Shown: piece by piece, positions 1 through 7,153 of the stretch
Numbering within the stretch: position 1 is the stretch's first letter
How the letters are laid out: every line of letters starts with the position of its first letter
From: G963665215 sp963665215
GTDB lineage: Bacteria; Chloroflexota; Dehalococcoidia; Lucifugimonadales; CAUZJF01
NCBI GenBank assembly: GCA_963665215.2
Contig: CAXXWW010000004.1
Location: 1 to 35,576 of the forward strand
Length of the DNA stretch: 35,576 bases
Direction: 5' to 3'
Made by a program: the position numbers and the translations under genes
The notes under the pieces: model-generated
Told to the model about the DNA's origin: nothing
What the model saw: only the letters and a program-made list of their open reading frames with translations
Databases searched by the model: none

Positions 1-492
1 GACTACATTCAGCTCGACGAGCCGTCGTTCGCCGTGATACCCGGCCAGGTCAAAGAGTGGGTGGACCTGTACAACGCGTCGGTGGATGGGGTCAACGCCA
101 AGCTGGCCCTCCACGTCTGCTTTGGCAATCTCGGCAGCAGGCCGCGGGGCAAGCGGACCTACAAGTGGATGTTCCCAGAGCTGCTGGAGGTCAACGCCGA
201 ACAACTAGTCCTGGAGTTTGCCAACCGCGAGATGAGCGAGAGCGACCTCTGGACCGAGTTCGGGGTGGACAAGGAGCTGGGCGCAGGCGTCGTAGACGTC
301 AAGTCCTTCTATGTCGAGAAGCCGGAGGACGTGGCCGAGCGGATCAGGACGTTGCTAAAACATGTTGAGCCCGAAAGGCTGTACGTCAGCCCCGACTGCG
401 GCTTCTTCCAGATTCCCAGATGGCTCGCGTACCTCAAGCTGGAGGCGATGGTGGCCGGGACCGAGATCGTTCGGCAGGAGCTTGGCGCGTAG
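1..492 (+). CDS. MetE C-terminal-like (UROD/MetE superfamily) protein, 5' end outside window
   Basis: The frame is open from the first base to a TAG at 490-492, so this is the C-terminal part of a longer gene. It resembles the catalytic barrel of cobalamin-independent methionine synthase and its short archaeal/Chloroflexota relatives, which move a methyl group onto a thiol. Visible motifs in order are QLDEPSF near the start, the zinc-binding H-x-C in LHVCFGN, a VDVKSFYVE strand, and SPDCGF, which matches the PDCG loop holding the last zinc cysteine of MetE. An internal GTG at 34 should not be taken as the start, because the conserved QLDEP motif lies upstream of it. The true substrate (homocysteine or another thiol such as CoM) cannot be decided from this fragment. 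The HesB-like gene follows 58 bases downstream on the same strand. Confidence 0.8.
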   Translation, partial: DYIQLDEPSFAVIPGQVKEWVDLYNASVDGVNAKLALHVCFGNLGSRPRGKRTYKWMFPELLEVNAEQLVLEFANREMSESDLWTEFGVDKELGAGVVDVKSFYVEKPEDVAERIRTLLKHVEPERLYVSPDCGFFQIPRWLAYLKLEAMVAGTEIVRQELGA

Positions 493-550
493 AAGGGATA
501 TGGGGCACAGGGCATAGGGCACGGGCCGCCGCGCACAGAGTGTGTAATCA

Positions 551-823
551 TTGGTCAAGGTGACGCAAATCGCCAAAGCGGAGCTGAAGCGCATCGTCGA
601 GACGCGAAGCCTTGATCCGGGCAAATGCTTGAGGCTGGCGATGCCCCCCGTCTGGGAGGGGGAGGGTGACTTCGGGATAGTCGTAGCGGACGAGGGACAC
701 GGGGACCACGCGATTAGCTACCGGGGGCAGAAGGTCCTGCTAGTTGACCCGGCCCTGACCGACCAGCTGTCCAAGTCGGTGCTGGACTTCAAGGACTCGC
801 GGTTCACGCTGGACGTGTACTGA
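551..823 (+). CDS. HesB/IscA-like fold protein lacking the cluster-binding cysteines
   Basis: This is a 90-residue protein. Its order of segments follows the A-type Fe-S carrier fold: an N-terminal VTQIAKAELKRIVE helix, a GKCLRLAM strand, a YRGQKVLLVDPAL segment and a final LDFKDSRFTLDVY strand. Real IscA/HesB proteins use three cysteines (C-x(n)-CGC). Here only Cys26 is present and the C-terminal CGC motif is gone, so a role in Fe-S transfer is doubtful; such degenerate HesB-like proteins are of unknown function. The start could be TTG at 551 or GTG at 560, and no clear Shine-Dalgarno supports either. It lies just downstream of the MetE-like gene and converges on ilvD. Confidence 0.6.
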   Translation: MVKVTQIAKAELKRIVETRSLDPGKCLRLAMPPVWEGEGDFGIVVADEGHGDHAISYRGQKVLLVDPALTDQLSKSVLDFKDSRFTLDVY

Positions 824-836
824 ACCCATGCATGGC

Positions 837-861
837 AGGGGCAGGTTTGAAACCTGCCCCT
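837..861. terminator. Perfect 12-bp-arm palindrome between convergent genes
   Basis: AGGGGCAGGTTT, one unpaired G, then AAACCTGCCCCT. It lies between the stop of the HesB-like gene (823) and the stop of ilvD (887), where a bidirectional terminator would sit. There is no T-tract on either side, so it may instead be a REP-type repeat unit. Confidence 0.45.
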
Positions 862-886
862 ACACGCAAACACGCAACGGCGGCCC

Positions 887-2575
887 TTACGTTGTCACAG
901 CGCCGCGGGCGGCGGTGGACACGAGCTTCGCATATTTGGCCATCACCCCGAAGTCGTACCTGGGTGGAGGCGCCCGCCACTCCTTGCGACGCAGCTCCAT
1001 CTCGGCGTCCGACACCCTGACGTTGAGCTCTCGCTCAGCCACGTCCAGGACGATGACGTCGCCCTCCTGGACCAGCGCGATGGGGCCCCCCACCTGCGCC
1101 TCCGGGGCCACGTGCCCAATCATAGGCCCATGAGTGGCGCCAGAAAAGCGGCCGTCGGTCATGAGCATTACGCTGTCTCCCAGGCCCTGACCGATGATGG
1201 CGCCGGTAACGGCCAGCATCTCCTGCATCCCCGGCCCCCCCTTCGGCCCTTCGTAGCGCAACACCACGACGTCGCCATCTTTGATCTCTCCATTGGTGAC
1301 GGCGCCGAAAGCCGCGCGCTCGCCGTCGAACACCTTCGCCGGGCCTTCGTGGTTGAGGTGCTTGGTCCCGGCCACCTTCATCACCGCACCCTCGGGCGCC
1401 AGGTTCCCCTTCAGGATCACCAGGCCACCAGTCGGACTGCGCGGCGCAGACACCGGATAAATGACGCGGCTGTCCGGCTCGCCTTGGAAGTCGCGTAGGT
1501 TATCCGCAAGGGTCTTGCCCGTCACCGTCATGACGTCGCCGCGCAACAGCCCGGCGTTCAGAAGCTCCTTCATGACCACCGGCACGCCGCCCGACTTGTC
1601 TACGTCCGACATGACGAAGCGGCCGGCCGGGCGCAAGTCCGTCAGGTAAGGGGTGCGCCGGCTGAGACGGTCGAAGTCGTCGATCTCCAGCGGCACCCTG
1701 GCCTCGTGGGCGATGGCAAGCAGGTGCAGCACGGCGTTCGTGGAGCCTCCCATGGCCAGAACGACGGCGATAGCGTTCTCGAAGGCCTCGCGGGTCATGA
1801 TGTCACGCGGCTTTATGTCGCGCTCGAGCAGGTTGTAGAGCACCGCCCCGGCGCCGCGGGCGATCCCATTGCCGCGCGGGTCGACAGCCGGGATGGAGGC
1901 CGCGCCAGGCATGGACATACCCAGCGCCTCGACAGCCGAAGCCATGGTGTTGGCCGTGAACATCCCAGCGCACGCGCCCTCACCGGGGCAGGCGACGCGC
2001 TCGATCGCCAGCAGGTCCTCCAGCGACATCTTGCCCTGGGAGTAGGTGCCGACGGCCTCGTACATGTCTTGGATGTTGACGTCCCCGCCCTTGAAGTGGC
2101 CGGGAAGGATCGTCCCGCCGTACACGAACAGCGAGGGGACGTTGAGTCTCGCCATCGCCATGAGGGAGCCGGGCATGTTTTTGTCGCAGGCCGCCACGAC
2201 GATGAGGCCGTCCATGCTCTCGGCGAAGGTCACCGTCTCGATGGAGTCGGCGATCACCTCCCTGCTGACCAGCGACGCCTTCATGCCCTCGGTGCCCATG
2301 GATATGCCGTCGCTGACGGTTATGGTCCCAAACAGGAAGGGGACCCCGTTGGCCTCCCGCACACCCTCCTTCACCTTTTGGGCCAGCCTGTCCAGGTGCA
2401 CGTTGCAGGGGGTCACGTCGCTGGCCAGGCTGCCCACGGCGATGAAGGGCTTGTCCATGTCCTCGTCCTTCAAGCCCACTGCCCGCAACATGGACCGCGC
2501 CGGCGCCCTGTCCGGTCCATCGCTGACCACATGGCTCCTGCGCTTCAGTCCGGACTTTAGCTCAGTTGGCATCAT
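887..2575 (-). CDS. ilvD: Dihydroxy-acid dehydratase
   Basis: IlvD dehydrates 2,3-dihydroxy-isovalerate and 2,3-dihydroxy-3-methylvalerate to the 2-keto acids in the common branched-chain amino acid pathway. The 562 residues match the family length. The [2Fe-2S] cysteines are visible as Cys57 (SDVTPCNVH), Cys129 (CDKNMPG) and Cys201 (PGEGACAGMFTANTMAS). Other family motifs are GGSTNAVLHLLAIAHEA and, near the C-terminus, DGRFSGATHGPMIGH and APEAQVGGPIAL. ATG at 2575 is preceded by GGAGGA about six bases upstream, and ATG at 2572 is the only close alternative. The 5' region of about 270 bases carries an extended -10 promoter and a leader with long-range complementarity (separate entries). No other ilv or leu gene is in the window. 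Confidence 0.97.
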   Translation of the reverse strand: MMPTELKSGLKRRSHVVSDGPDRAPARSMLRAVGLKDEDMDKPFIAVGSLASDVTPCNVHLDRLAQKVKEGVREANGVPFLFGTITVSDGISMGTEGMKASLVSREVIADSIETVTFAESMDGLIVVAACDKNMPGSLMAMARLNVPSLFVYGGTILPGHFKGGDVNIQDMYEAVGTYSQGKMSLEDLLAIERVACPGEGACAGMFTANTMASAVEALGMSMPGAASIPAVDPRGNGIARGAGAVLYNLLERDIKPRDIMTREAFENAIAVVLAMGGSTNAVLHLLAIAHEARVPLEIDDFDRLSRRTPYLTDLRPAGRFVMSDVDKSGGVPVVMKELLNAGLLRGDVMTVTGKTLADNLRDFQGEPDSRVIYPVSAPRSPTGGLVILKGNLAPEGAVMKVAGTKHLNHEGPAKVFDGERAAFGAVTNGEIKDGDVVVLRYEGPKGGPGMQEMLAVTGAIIGQGLGDSVMLMTDGRFSGATHGPMIGHVAPEAQVGGPIALVQEGDVIVLDVAERELNVRVSDAEMELRRKEWRAPPPRYDFGVMAKYAKLVSTAARGAVTT

Positions 2576-2671
2576 GCTCCTCCGGAGTCATTGTAATTGT
2601 CCCTTACCCCTTTGCCCTCCCTCTTTTCTTGCGAAGTGTATGGCCCAGGGGAATACAATTCTGGCGGACCG

Positions 2672-2755
2672 TTTCAACAGGCGCTTCGGCGGGCCCCAGA
2701 CCGCATCGACAGGGGGCCGGCACCTCTACGTTCCCCCGATGGGCGACACCTGAAA
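2672..2755 (-). promoter_or_regulatory. Candidate structured 5' leader of ilvD
   Basis: In the transcript sense (minus strand) the leader has an outer complementary pair: 2744-2755 against 2672-2683, with a bulge. It also has an inner GGCCCC/GGGGCC hairpin at 2713-2718 against 2692-2697, and a small GC-rich hairpin near 2733-2743. This gives a branched shape between the promoter at 2791 and the ribosome-binding site. The pairing was found by eye. It does not match the T-box AGGGTGGNACCGCG signature, and I could not assign it to a known riboswitch class. Confidence 0.3.
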
Positions 2756-2790
2756 GATTCCTCCAGAAACGGGCTGGACCCAACGGGCGG

Positions 2791-2819
2791 ATTATAGCAA
2801 GACAGGAGGGGCATAGAAA
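2791..2819 (-). promoter_or_regulatory. Extended -10 promoter for ilvD
   Basis: On the minus strand TGCTATAAT occurs (TATAAT at 2796-2791), with a weak -35 TTTCTA 17 bases upstream (2819-2814). This predicts a transcript start near 2785 and a leader of about 210 nt before the ilvD ATG. Confidence 0.5.
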
Positions 2820-2847
2820 GGCCACGTCAGACCCGAAATGCTCCACG

Positions 2848-3897
2848 CTAGGACGGAGGCGCAACCTGTCCCGCTCTTGGTGTCTGGTACCGTCGCCGCC
2901 GGGAGCGGGCAAAATGCCACTGCAGGAGGGTGAGCCCCCCAAAGACGATGACGCTGAGATACGTGATCGACCGGTCGACCAGGACGACGGCGACCGCATC
3001 CTCCCTTGCCAGGCCAAGCACCAGCAGCCCGGTGACGCCCGGCTCCACTACCCCAATCCCGCCTGGAGTAGGCACCGTGCTCAGTATCGCATGGCCGAGG
3101 GCAGTGATGAGGACCAGTGGGATGCCTATGGTGAGATCAAGCGCCTGCACCACGAAGTACAAGCGCCCGACCTCCAGGAGCCACCCAATGAGTCCCAGGA
3201 CGAAAAGGGCCGGTAGCTGCCTCAGGCCGCCCACCGCCCCCTTGTGAAACCGTTGGTACGCATCCTCGAATTTACCGGGCATGAGGCCGGCCAGTCTCCC
3301 ACCGTACCCCTTCATCAATACCAGGAATGCCCCGAGGGCGGCGGTCATGGCAACGGCGGCCAGCAGAATAGTACCTGTGCCAGCAGATTCACGGGTGAGC
3401 GAGTACCAGGCGACGGCGGTAAGGACCAGGGCCAACACAGCCGCCATGTCCATCACGCGCTCGGCCAGGACAGTACCCAGGCTCCACGCGAAGCCGCTCC
3501 GGGACTCCCTGGAGAGCTCGTAGGCCCGGTACGGGTCGCCTAGTCGAAGCCAGGCCACGGCGTTGACGAACCATCCGATAATTATTAGCTGGGAAAACCG
3601 CAGCACAGAGGGCAACCTGGCGTTCGGGAAATCGAATATCCCCGCGTTGCGGGCGAGCATCCGCCATCTCAGCCCCCTGACGCCAAAGCTCAGGTAATAG
3701 AGGCCCAGGGCCAACAGGTACAACCATGCGTTCATATGACGAACGCCGTCCCAGGTCTTGCTCCAGTCGACGTCGAAGCGGGTGGCCAAGAGGTAGATTA
3801 TCGCGATGGCCAGGACGAAGGACAAGAGAGTGGGCAGCGAGAAGACCCGCCGTCTCAGGCGCACCAACTGGCGCTCGTTGTCGGCGTCTAAACTCAT
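2848..3897 (-). CDS. LPG-synthase-TM / AglD-like (UPF0104) flippase-like membrane protein
   Basis: This is a 349-residue polytopic membrane protein with about eight hydrophobic segments, starting with TLLSFVLAIAIIYLLAT near residue 24. Family motifs are SFGVRGLRWRMLAR, RLGDPYRAYELSRE, the STVPTPGGIGVVEPG loop and the terminal LVDRSITYLSVIVFGGL helix. This superfamily includes the membrane domain of lysylphosphatidylglycerol synthases and AglD-like proteins linked to lipid or glycolipid transfer across the membrane. There is no soluble aminoacyl-transferase domain, so lysinylation is not expected. Its ATG overlaps the rsmG stop (ATGA, 3894-3897), so the two genes should be co-transcribed and translationally coupled. 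The tail is Arg-rich (RSRRRRYQ), consistent with a cytoplasmic C-terminus. Confidence 0.85.
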   Translation of the reverse strand: MSLDADNERQLVRLRRRVFSLPTLLSFVLAIAIIYLLATRFDVDWSKTWDGVRHMNAWLYLLALGLYYLSFGVRGLRWRMLARNAGIFDFPNARLPSVLRFSQLIIIGWFVNAVAWLRLGDPYRAYELSRESRSGFAWSLGTVLAERVMDMAAVLALVLTAVAWYSLTRESAGTGTILLAAVAMTAALGAFLVLMKGYGGRLAGLMPGKFEDAYQRFHKGAVGGLRQLPALFVLGLIGWLLEVGRLYFVVQALDLTIGIPLVLITALGHAILSTVPTPGGIGVVEPGVTGLLVLGLAREDAVAVVLVDRSITYLSVIVFGGLTLLQWHFARSRRRRYQTPRAGQVAPPS

Positions 3898-4613
3898 AGC
3901 GGACGCTTGGCGGGAATCCCGGGCCGCCGAGGGTACCGCTCCGGCGTCGGGCCCACCTTCTCCAGCACCACCAGCGCACCAGCCGCGGCTGGACCTTCCA
4001 CCGCCACCTTTACGACCTCTACCAACCTACCGCCCATAGCGGCTATGGCCGTTCCCGCCTGGCGTATCTCATCATCGATGCCCCGCCCCTTTTGCGCCAC
4101 CGTAACGCCTCCCAACCGGCAGAATGGCAGGGTCAGCTCCGCAAGCACGGCCAGCCTTGCCACACCCCTGGACAGGACGACGTCGTAGCCCTCGCGATGC
4201 ATGGGATCGTGGGCCATGGTCTCGGCCCTTGCCGTGATCACCTCCACATCGCCGAGTCCCAGAAGCCTGGTGACGTGGGCGAGGAACGCCGTCTTCTTGG
4301 CCGTGGCTTCTACTAGAGTTACGGTCAGCATTGGAAAGGCGATCTTGATAGGCAAGCCGGGGAGCCCAGCTCCGCTGCCAACATCCAGGACCTTTCCACC
4401 CGAGCGCGTCAGGCCCGGAGGAAACGCGGCGCTCACGGCCAACGAGCCCAGGAAGTGCCAGGTCTGTACCTGCTCCCGTTCGGCCACCGACGTGAGGTTG
4501 ACGCGGCTGTTCCAATCAGCGATCTCGAGGTAGTACCGGTGAAACTGGTCTAACTGGGTCTGGTCGAGCCGAATTCCCAGTTTTTCCGCCGCACCGGTCC
4601 GTAGCGGCTCCAC
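3894..4613 (-). CDS. rsmG: 16S rRNA (guanine527-N7)-methyltransferase RsmG
   Basis: RsmG methylates N7 of G527 in 16S rRNA with S-adenosylmethionine. The 239 residues match the family. The N-terminal helix region has the typical WNSRVNLTSV. The SAM-binding site DVGSGAGLPGLPIKIAFP lies near residue 78, followed by LVEATAKKTAFL, the acidic-loop region DVEVITARAE and YDVVLSRGVARL. ATG at 4613 is the natural start by homology; there is no strong Shine-Dalgarno and the 5' leader is short. An extended -10 promoter lies 40 bases upstream. Downstream it overlaps the flippase-like gene by 4 nt. RsmG is often near gidA/parA-parB at an origin, but that context is absent here. Confidence 0.95.
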   Translation of the reverse strand: MEPLRTGAAEKLGIRLDQTQLDQFHRYYLEIADWNSRVNLTSVAEREQVQTWHFLGSLAVSAAFPPGLTRSGGKVLDVGSGAGLPGLPIKIAFPMLTVTLVEATAKKTAFLAHVTRLLGLGDVEVITARAETMAHDPMHREGYDVVLSRGVARLAVLAELTLPFCRLGGVTVAQKGRGIDDEIRQAGTAIAAMGGRLVEVVKVAVEGPAAAGALVVLEKVGPTPERYPRRPGIPAKRPL

Positions 4614-4652
4614 CCATACCCCCGAACGTGGAATAAACGGAAGGCCCGGGCG

Positions 4653-4661
4653 ATTATATCA
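4653..4661 (-). promoter_or_regulatory. Extended -10 promoter for rsmG
   Basis: The minus strand reads TGATATAAT (TATAAT at 4658-4653) with no convincing -35, as in extended -10 promoters. It lies 40 bases upstream of the rsmG ATG and faces away from the divergent YhbD-like gene. Confidence 0.5.
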
Positions 4662-4767
4662 CGGCGGCCGTTACTGGCGGCTCCCATCGAGGGCGGGTGT
4701 CCCCAATTCCGCCGCTACGCCAGGCCGTGTCTGCGGATCGCCGCTCAGCGTTCACCTATTGACCGAC

Positions 4768-4785
4768 GTAACAGTGTTATGTTAC
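4768..4785 (+). promoter_or_regulatory. Operator-like palindrome in the yhbD-bactofilin promoter
   Basis: GTAACA-N6-TGTTAC is a perfect 6+6 inverted repeat with an 18-bp footprint. It overlaps the TATGTT -10-like hexamer at 4778-4783 and ends ten bases before the ATG at 4795. It is well placed for autoregulation by the HTH protein encoded immediately downstream. Confidence 0.55.
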
Positions 4786-4794
4786 AGTCCCTTC

Positions 4795-5430
4795 ATGGCT
4801 CAGATCCCAATGATCTCAAAGAACGAGGTGCTCAAGCGGACCGGCATCTCGTATGGCCAGTTTTACCGCTGGAAACGTAAAGGTCTGATACCGGAAGCAT
4901 GGTTCAACCGGCGGTCCACTTTCACCGGCCAGGAGACATTTCTGCCGCAAGAAAAGATTCTGGAGCGCATCAGACGCATCAACGAGCTCAAGGATGACCA
5001 CTCCCTCGACGCGATTGCCGAGATGCTGTCGCCGGACCTGATTCGTAGGACCTACTCCGCCTCGGAGGTTGAGGCAATGGATTGGCTCTCAACGAGGGCC
5101 AGGAAGGTCTACCGGGGGTTGCGGGAAGGCCAGGGGCCGTACGGGGTCAATGAGGTACTCTTCGTTGCGGCGATAGAGCACTTGATGCAAGACGGGAAGC
5201 TGACCTCGGAGCAGATCGAACTGGCGACCAGAACGATGATAGCGGGGCTCGAGGCGTTGCCGGACGACGGTGAAGACCGGTATTTGACGGTGGCAAGACG
5301 GTCTTCAGTGACCTTCCCAGTAGTCTTCTCCGGAGAGGCCTACTTCGGGCCGGACGCGGCCGTTGTCGTGAGCCTGGACCTCAACGAGGTGCTCGCGCAG
5401 ATCAAGGTGAAACTACGGGAAGTACTCTGA
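4795..5430 (+). CDS. YhbD-like (DUF4004) MerR-type HTH regulator next to a bactofilin gene
   Basis: This 211-residue protein has a MerR-like winged HTH at residues 6-32 (MISKNEVLKRTGISYGQFYR, then WKRKGLIPE). The following RRSTFTGQETFLPQEKILERI and MKDD/LKDDHSLDAIAEMLSP-type segments are diagnostic of Bacillus YhbD (DUF4004). In B. subtilis yhbD precedes the bactofilin genes yhbE-yhbF, and here a bactofilin follows after 16 bases, so the linkage is conserved across phyla. I chose ATG at 4795 because the family N-terminus begins there. The upstream TTG at 4759 would lie in the promoter. No Shine-Dalgarno precedes 4795, and the -10-like hexamer is only about 12 bases away, so the transcript is probably leaderless or nearly so. 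The role is inferred to be transcriptional control of the bactofilin. Confidence 0.85.
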   Translation: MAQIPMISKNEVLKRTGISYGQFYRWKRKGLIPEAWFNRRSTFTGQETFLPQEKILERIRRINELKDDHSLDAIAEMLSPDLIRRTYSASEVEAMDWLSTRARKVYRGLREGQGPYGVNEVLFVAAIEHLMQDGKLTSEQIELATRTMIAGLEALPDDGEDRYLTVARRSSVTFPVVFSGEAYFGPDAAVVVSLDLNEVLAQIKVKLREVL

Positions 5431-5446
5431 CCCTGGAGATGACAGC

Positions 5447-6163
5447 ATGACTGATAAACGCGACACGAAGAGAAACGCGAGCATAGCCGGGAGCGGAAGG
5501 TTCACCGGCGGGGTATATGGACATGTTGAAATCGCCGGGTCAGGCACCGTCGAGGGCGATCTGGAGGCTGAAGAAATTGAGCTTTCGGGTTCTAGTAACC
5601 TGCAGGGGAATGTCAAAGCAAAGGAGCTCAGGACCGCCGGCGCCTGCTCGATAGACGGAGACGTCGAGATAGGAATACTCAGATCCAGCGGGTCCATAAA
5701 GATAAACGGGCGAGTCCAAGCGGACTCGGTTGAGTTTGCAGGCGCCCAGAAAGTTGGAGGCAGCCTGAAGGCGGAGGACGTCGTAATCGGCGGCTCTTTT
5801 AAGTCGGGAGGAGATGTCGAGGCTGAGCGGATTGAGATCGGTGGCACCTTTCGCATATCGGGTCTGCTCAATGCCGACGAGATCGACATCGAGCTTGATG
5901 GCGGTCGGTCCACGGCCCAGGAGATCGGAGGCTCCAAGATCACGGTGCGAAGAAAGCGCGGCCATCTCGAGGTCCAGTCCGTCGAAGGAGACGAGGTCTA
6001 TCTGGAGGCAACCGAGGCACAGACCATCCGTGGGAAGCATGTGAAGCTGGGCGAAGGCTGCCGGGTAGACACGGTGGAGTATGCGGAATCCCTGGAGGTG
6101 AGTCCAGAAGCGACTGTGCGAAGCCAGGTGAGGACCGGAAAGGACGACCAGCCTTCAGCCTGA
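5447..6163 (+). CDS. Bactofilin (polymer-forming cytoskeletal protein), YhbE/F type
   Basis: This 238-residue protein is made of a repeating right-handed beta-helix pattern with small residues about every 6-8 positions (for example SGRFTGGVYGHVEIAGSGTV, EGDLEAEEIELSGSSNLQG, GSIKINGRVQADSVEFAG). That is the bactofilin core, which polymerises without nucleotide and scaffolds membrane or cell-wall processes. The repeat runs from about residue 12 to 165, followed by a more charged tail. GGAG lies nine bases upstream of the ATG. It is 16 bases downstream of the YhbD-like gene and surely in the same operon. Its stop directly abuts a short stretch of opposite-strand gene debris (6164-6300), so the original 3' flank has probably been rearranged. 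Confidence 0.88.
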   Translation: MTDKRDTKRNASIAGSGRFTGGVYGHVEIAGSGTVEGDLEAEEIELSGSSNLQGNVKAKELRTAGACSIDGDVEIGILRSSGSIKINGRVQADSVEFAGAQKVGGSLKAEDVVIGGSFKSGGDVEAERIEIGGTFRISGLLNADEIDIELDGGRSTAQEIGGSKITVRRKRGHLEVQSVEGDEVYLEATEAQTIRGKHVKLGEGCRVDTVEYAESLEVSPEATVRSQVRTGKDDQPSA

Positions 6164-6300
6164 GCTCGGCTGATGACACGCCGGTCGAGGCGTAGAAGCC
6201 CCCCGCGGCCACGGCAAAGCCGGCGAACAGCGAACGCCTCGGCTCTCGCTGCAACGAGCGGAACGCGTGCTTCAGGTAGAAGAGAAGTCGACCCTTCGTT
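6157..6300 (-). pseudogene. Chimeric debris: FtsX/MacB-like permease start joined to a PHP-protein fragment
   Basis: On the minus strand from about 6290, the frame reads FYLKHAFRSLQREPRRSLFA then GFAVAAG, which is the typical beginning of an FtsX/MacB-type ABC permease. Without a gap it continues into GGFYASTGVSSAEL, which matches NFYASTGVSFAEL of the PHP-domain protein at 16578-17495. At DNA level about 60 bases (6157-6217) closely match 16788-16848. Neither gene is complete here. It looks like two fragments joined by an old rearrangement, left between the bactofilin and the Ig-like gene. The part from 6300 to 6381 shows nothing I can assign. Confidence 0.5.
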
Positions 6301-6381
6301 GGGACCCCTTTAAGCAGTCGTCGCTGTCTCGACCGCGTCCCGAGTCAGCCGCATCACCGCCGCTCTTCACGTGTACCTGAT

Positions 6382-7080
6382 CTACTCCGTAAACGAGTTT
6401 GGCGGCGTGACGCCGTCCCACTCCAGACCATAAGCGACCACATTGTTGATCTCGATTGTGTAGGTCCCAGGGGGTCCTTTCCCTCCGTCGACTGTGACCG
6501 TCCCGTCGGCGCCTGTTGTGAAGGTATCGGTGTCCTTCTCCTTTCCATTGCGGAACAGGGTGGCAGTGATGGCAGCGCCGGCCACTGGCTCCCCCAGGTC
6601 GTCCTTTACGGTGAATATAACGCTCACATGTTTGTCGCCGACCGGCACGTAGACGATCGAGAACACGCCGACCTTCGAAGCTTTGGGAGTCCCAACGGTG
6701 ATGCGGATTGATGCGCTGCCTGTACTGCCGCCCAGGTCAGTGGCCGAAGCGGTTATGGTGTGGTAGCCGTCTGTGAGGATGGTGGAGACGTTGCCGCCGA
6801 TGCCGACGATTGGGCCGTCGACGCTCGAGACCCAAACCAGGCCCGCCGTAAGGTCGCCGTCCTCCGCGTCGCTTGCGGTCCCTTCGAACTCCACCGTGAC
6901 ACCCGAGGGGAGGGCGTCCAGGTCCGCGGGGCTCGTGATCGAGACTGTCGGCGCCACGTTTTCACCATGGCCATGTTTGCCGTGGTTGGGCTTATGCCCG
7001 GCGAACACCGTCGACGTGCTGAATGCGGAGACCAGCACCGCAAGCAGGGCCGCTACTAATACCCCTCGTTTCCCGTTCAT
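6382..7080 (-). CDS. Exported Ig-like domain protein
   Basis: This 232-residue protein starts with a clear signal peptide (MNGKRGVLVAALLAVLVSAF, cleavage near STVFA-GH). A His-rich stretch (HKPNHGKHGHGE) follows the signal. The first beta-sandwich domain, residues about 42-130, carries VAPTVSITSPAD and DGYHTITASATDLGGSTGSA, typical of bacterial Ig-like/PKD surface domains. The second, about 135-232, has FTVKDDLGEPVAGAAITATL and GADGTVTVDGGKGPPGTYTI, like Big_1 or transthyretin-like carrier domains. AAGGAGG lies seven bases upstream of ATG 7080. It is the last gene of a minus-strand series behind the LVIVD/TolB gene and may share its transcript. The His-rich segment could bind metal, but that is a guess. 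Confidence 0.75.
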   Translation of the reverse strand: MNGKRGVLVAALLAVLVSAFSTSTVFAGHKPNHGKHGHGENVAPTVSITSPADLDALPSGVTVEFEGTASDAEDGDLTAGLVWVSSVDGPIVGIGGNVSTILTDGYHTITASATDLGGSTGSASIRITVGTPKASKVGVFSIVYVPVGDKHVSVIFTVKDDLGEPVAGAAITATLFRNGKEKDTDTFTTGADGTVTVDGGKGPPGTYTIEINNVVAYGLEWDGVTPPNSFTE

Positions 7081-7153
7081 ATCATGCCTCCTTCAATCTC
7101 GCTACAACCCTCTAGGACAATCGCTCCGGCGAGAAGCGCTGGCTGGGTTTACT

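Noticed and set aside
1706..2560. Long plus-strand frame opposite ilvD (284 codons)
   Set aside because: It is the antisense shadow of ilvD, a result of high GC; no motif or ribosome-binding site.
2576..2847. T-box or glycine riboswitch upstream of ilvD
   Set aside because: The T-box signature is absent and the glycine aptamer elements do not occur in the right order; kept only as an unassigned structured leader.
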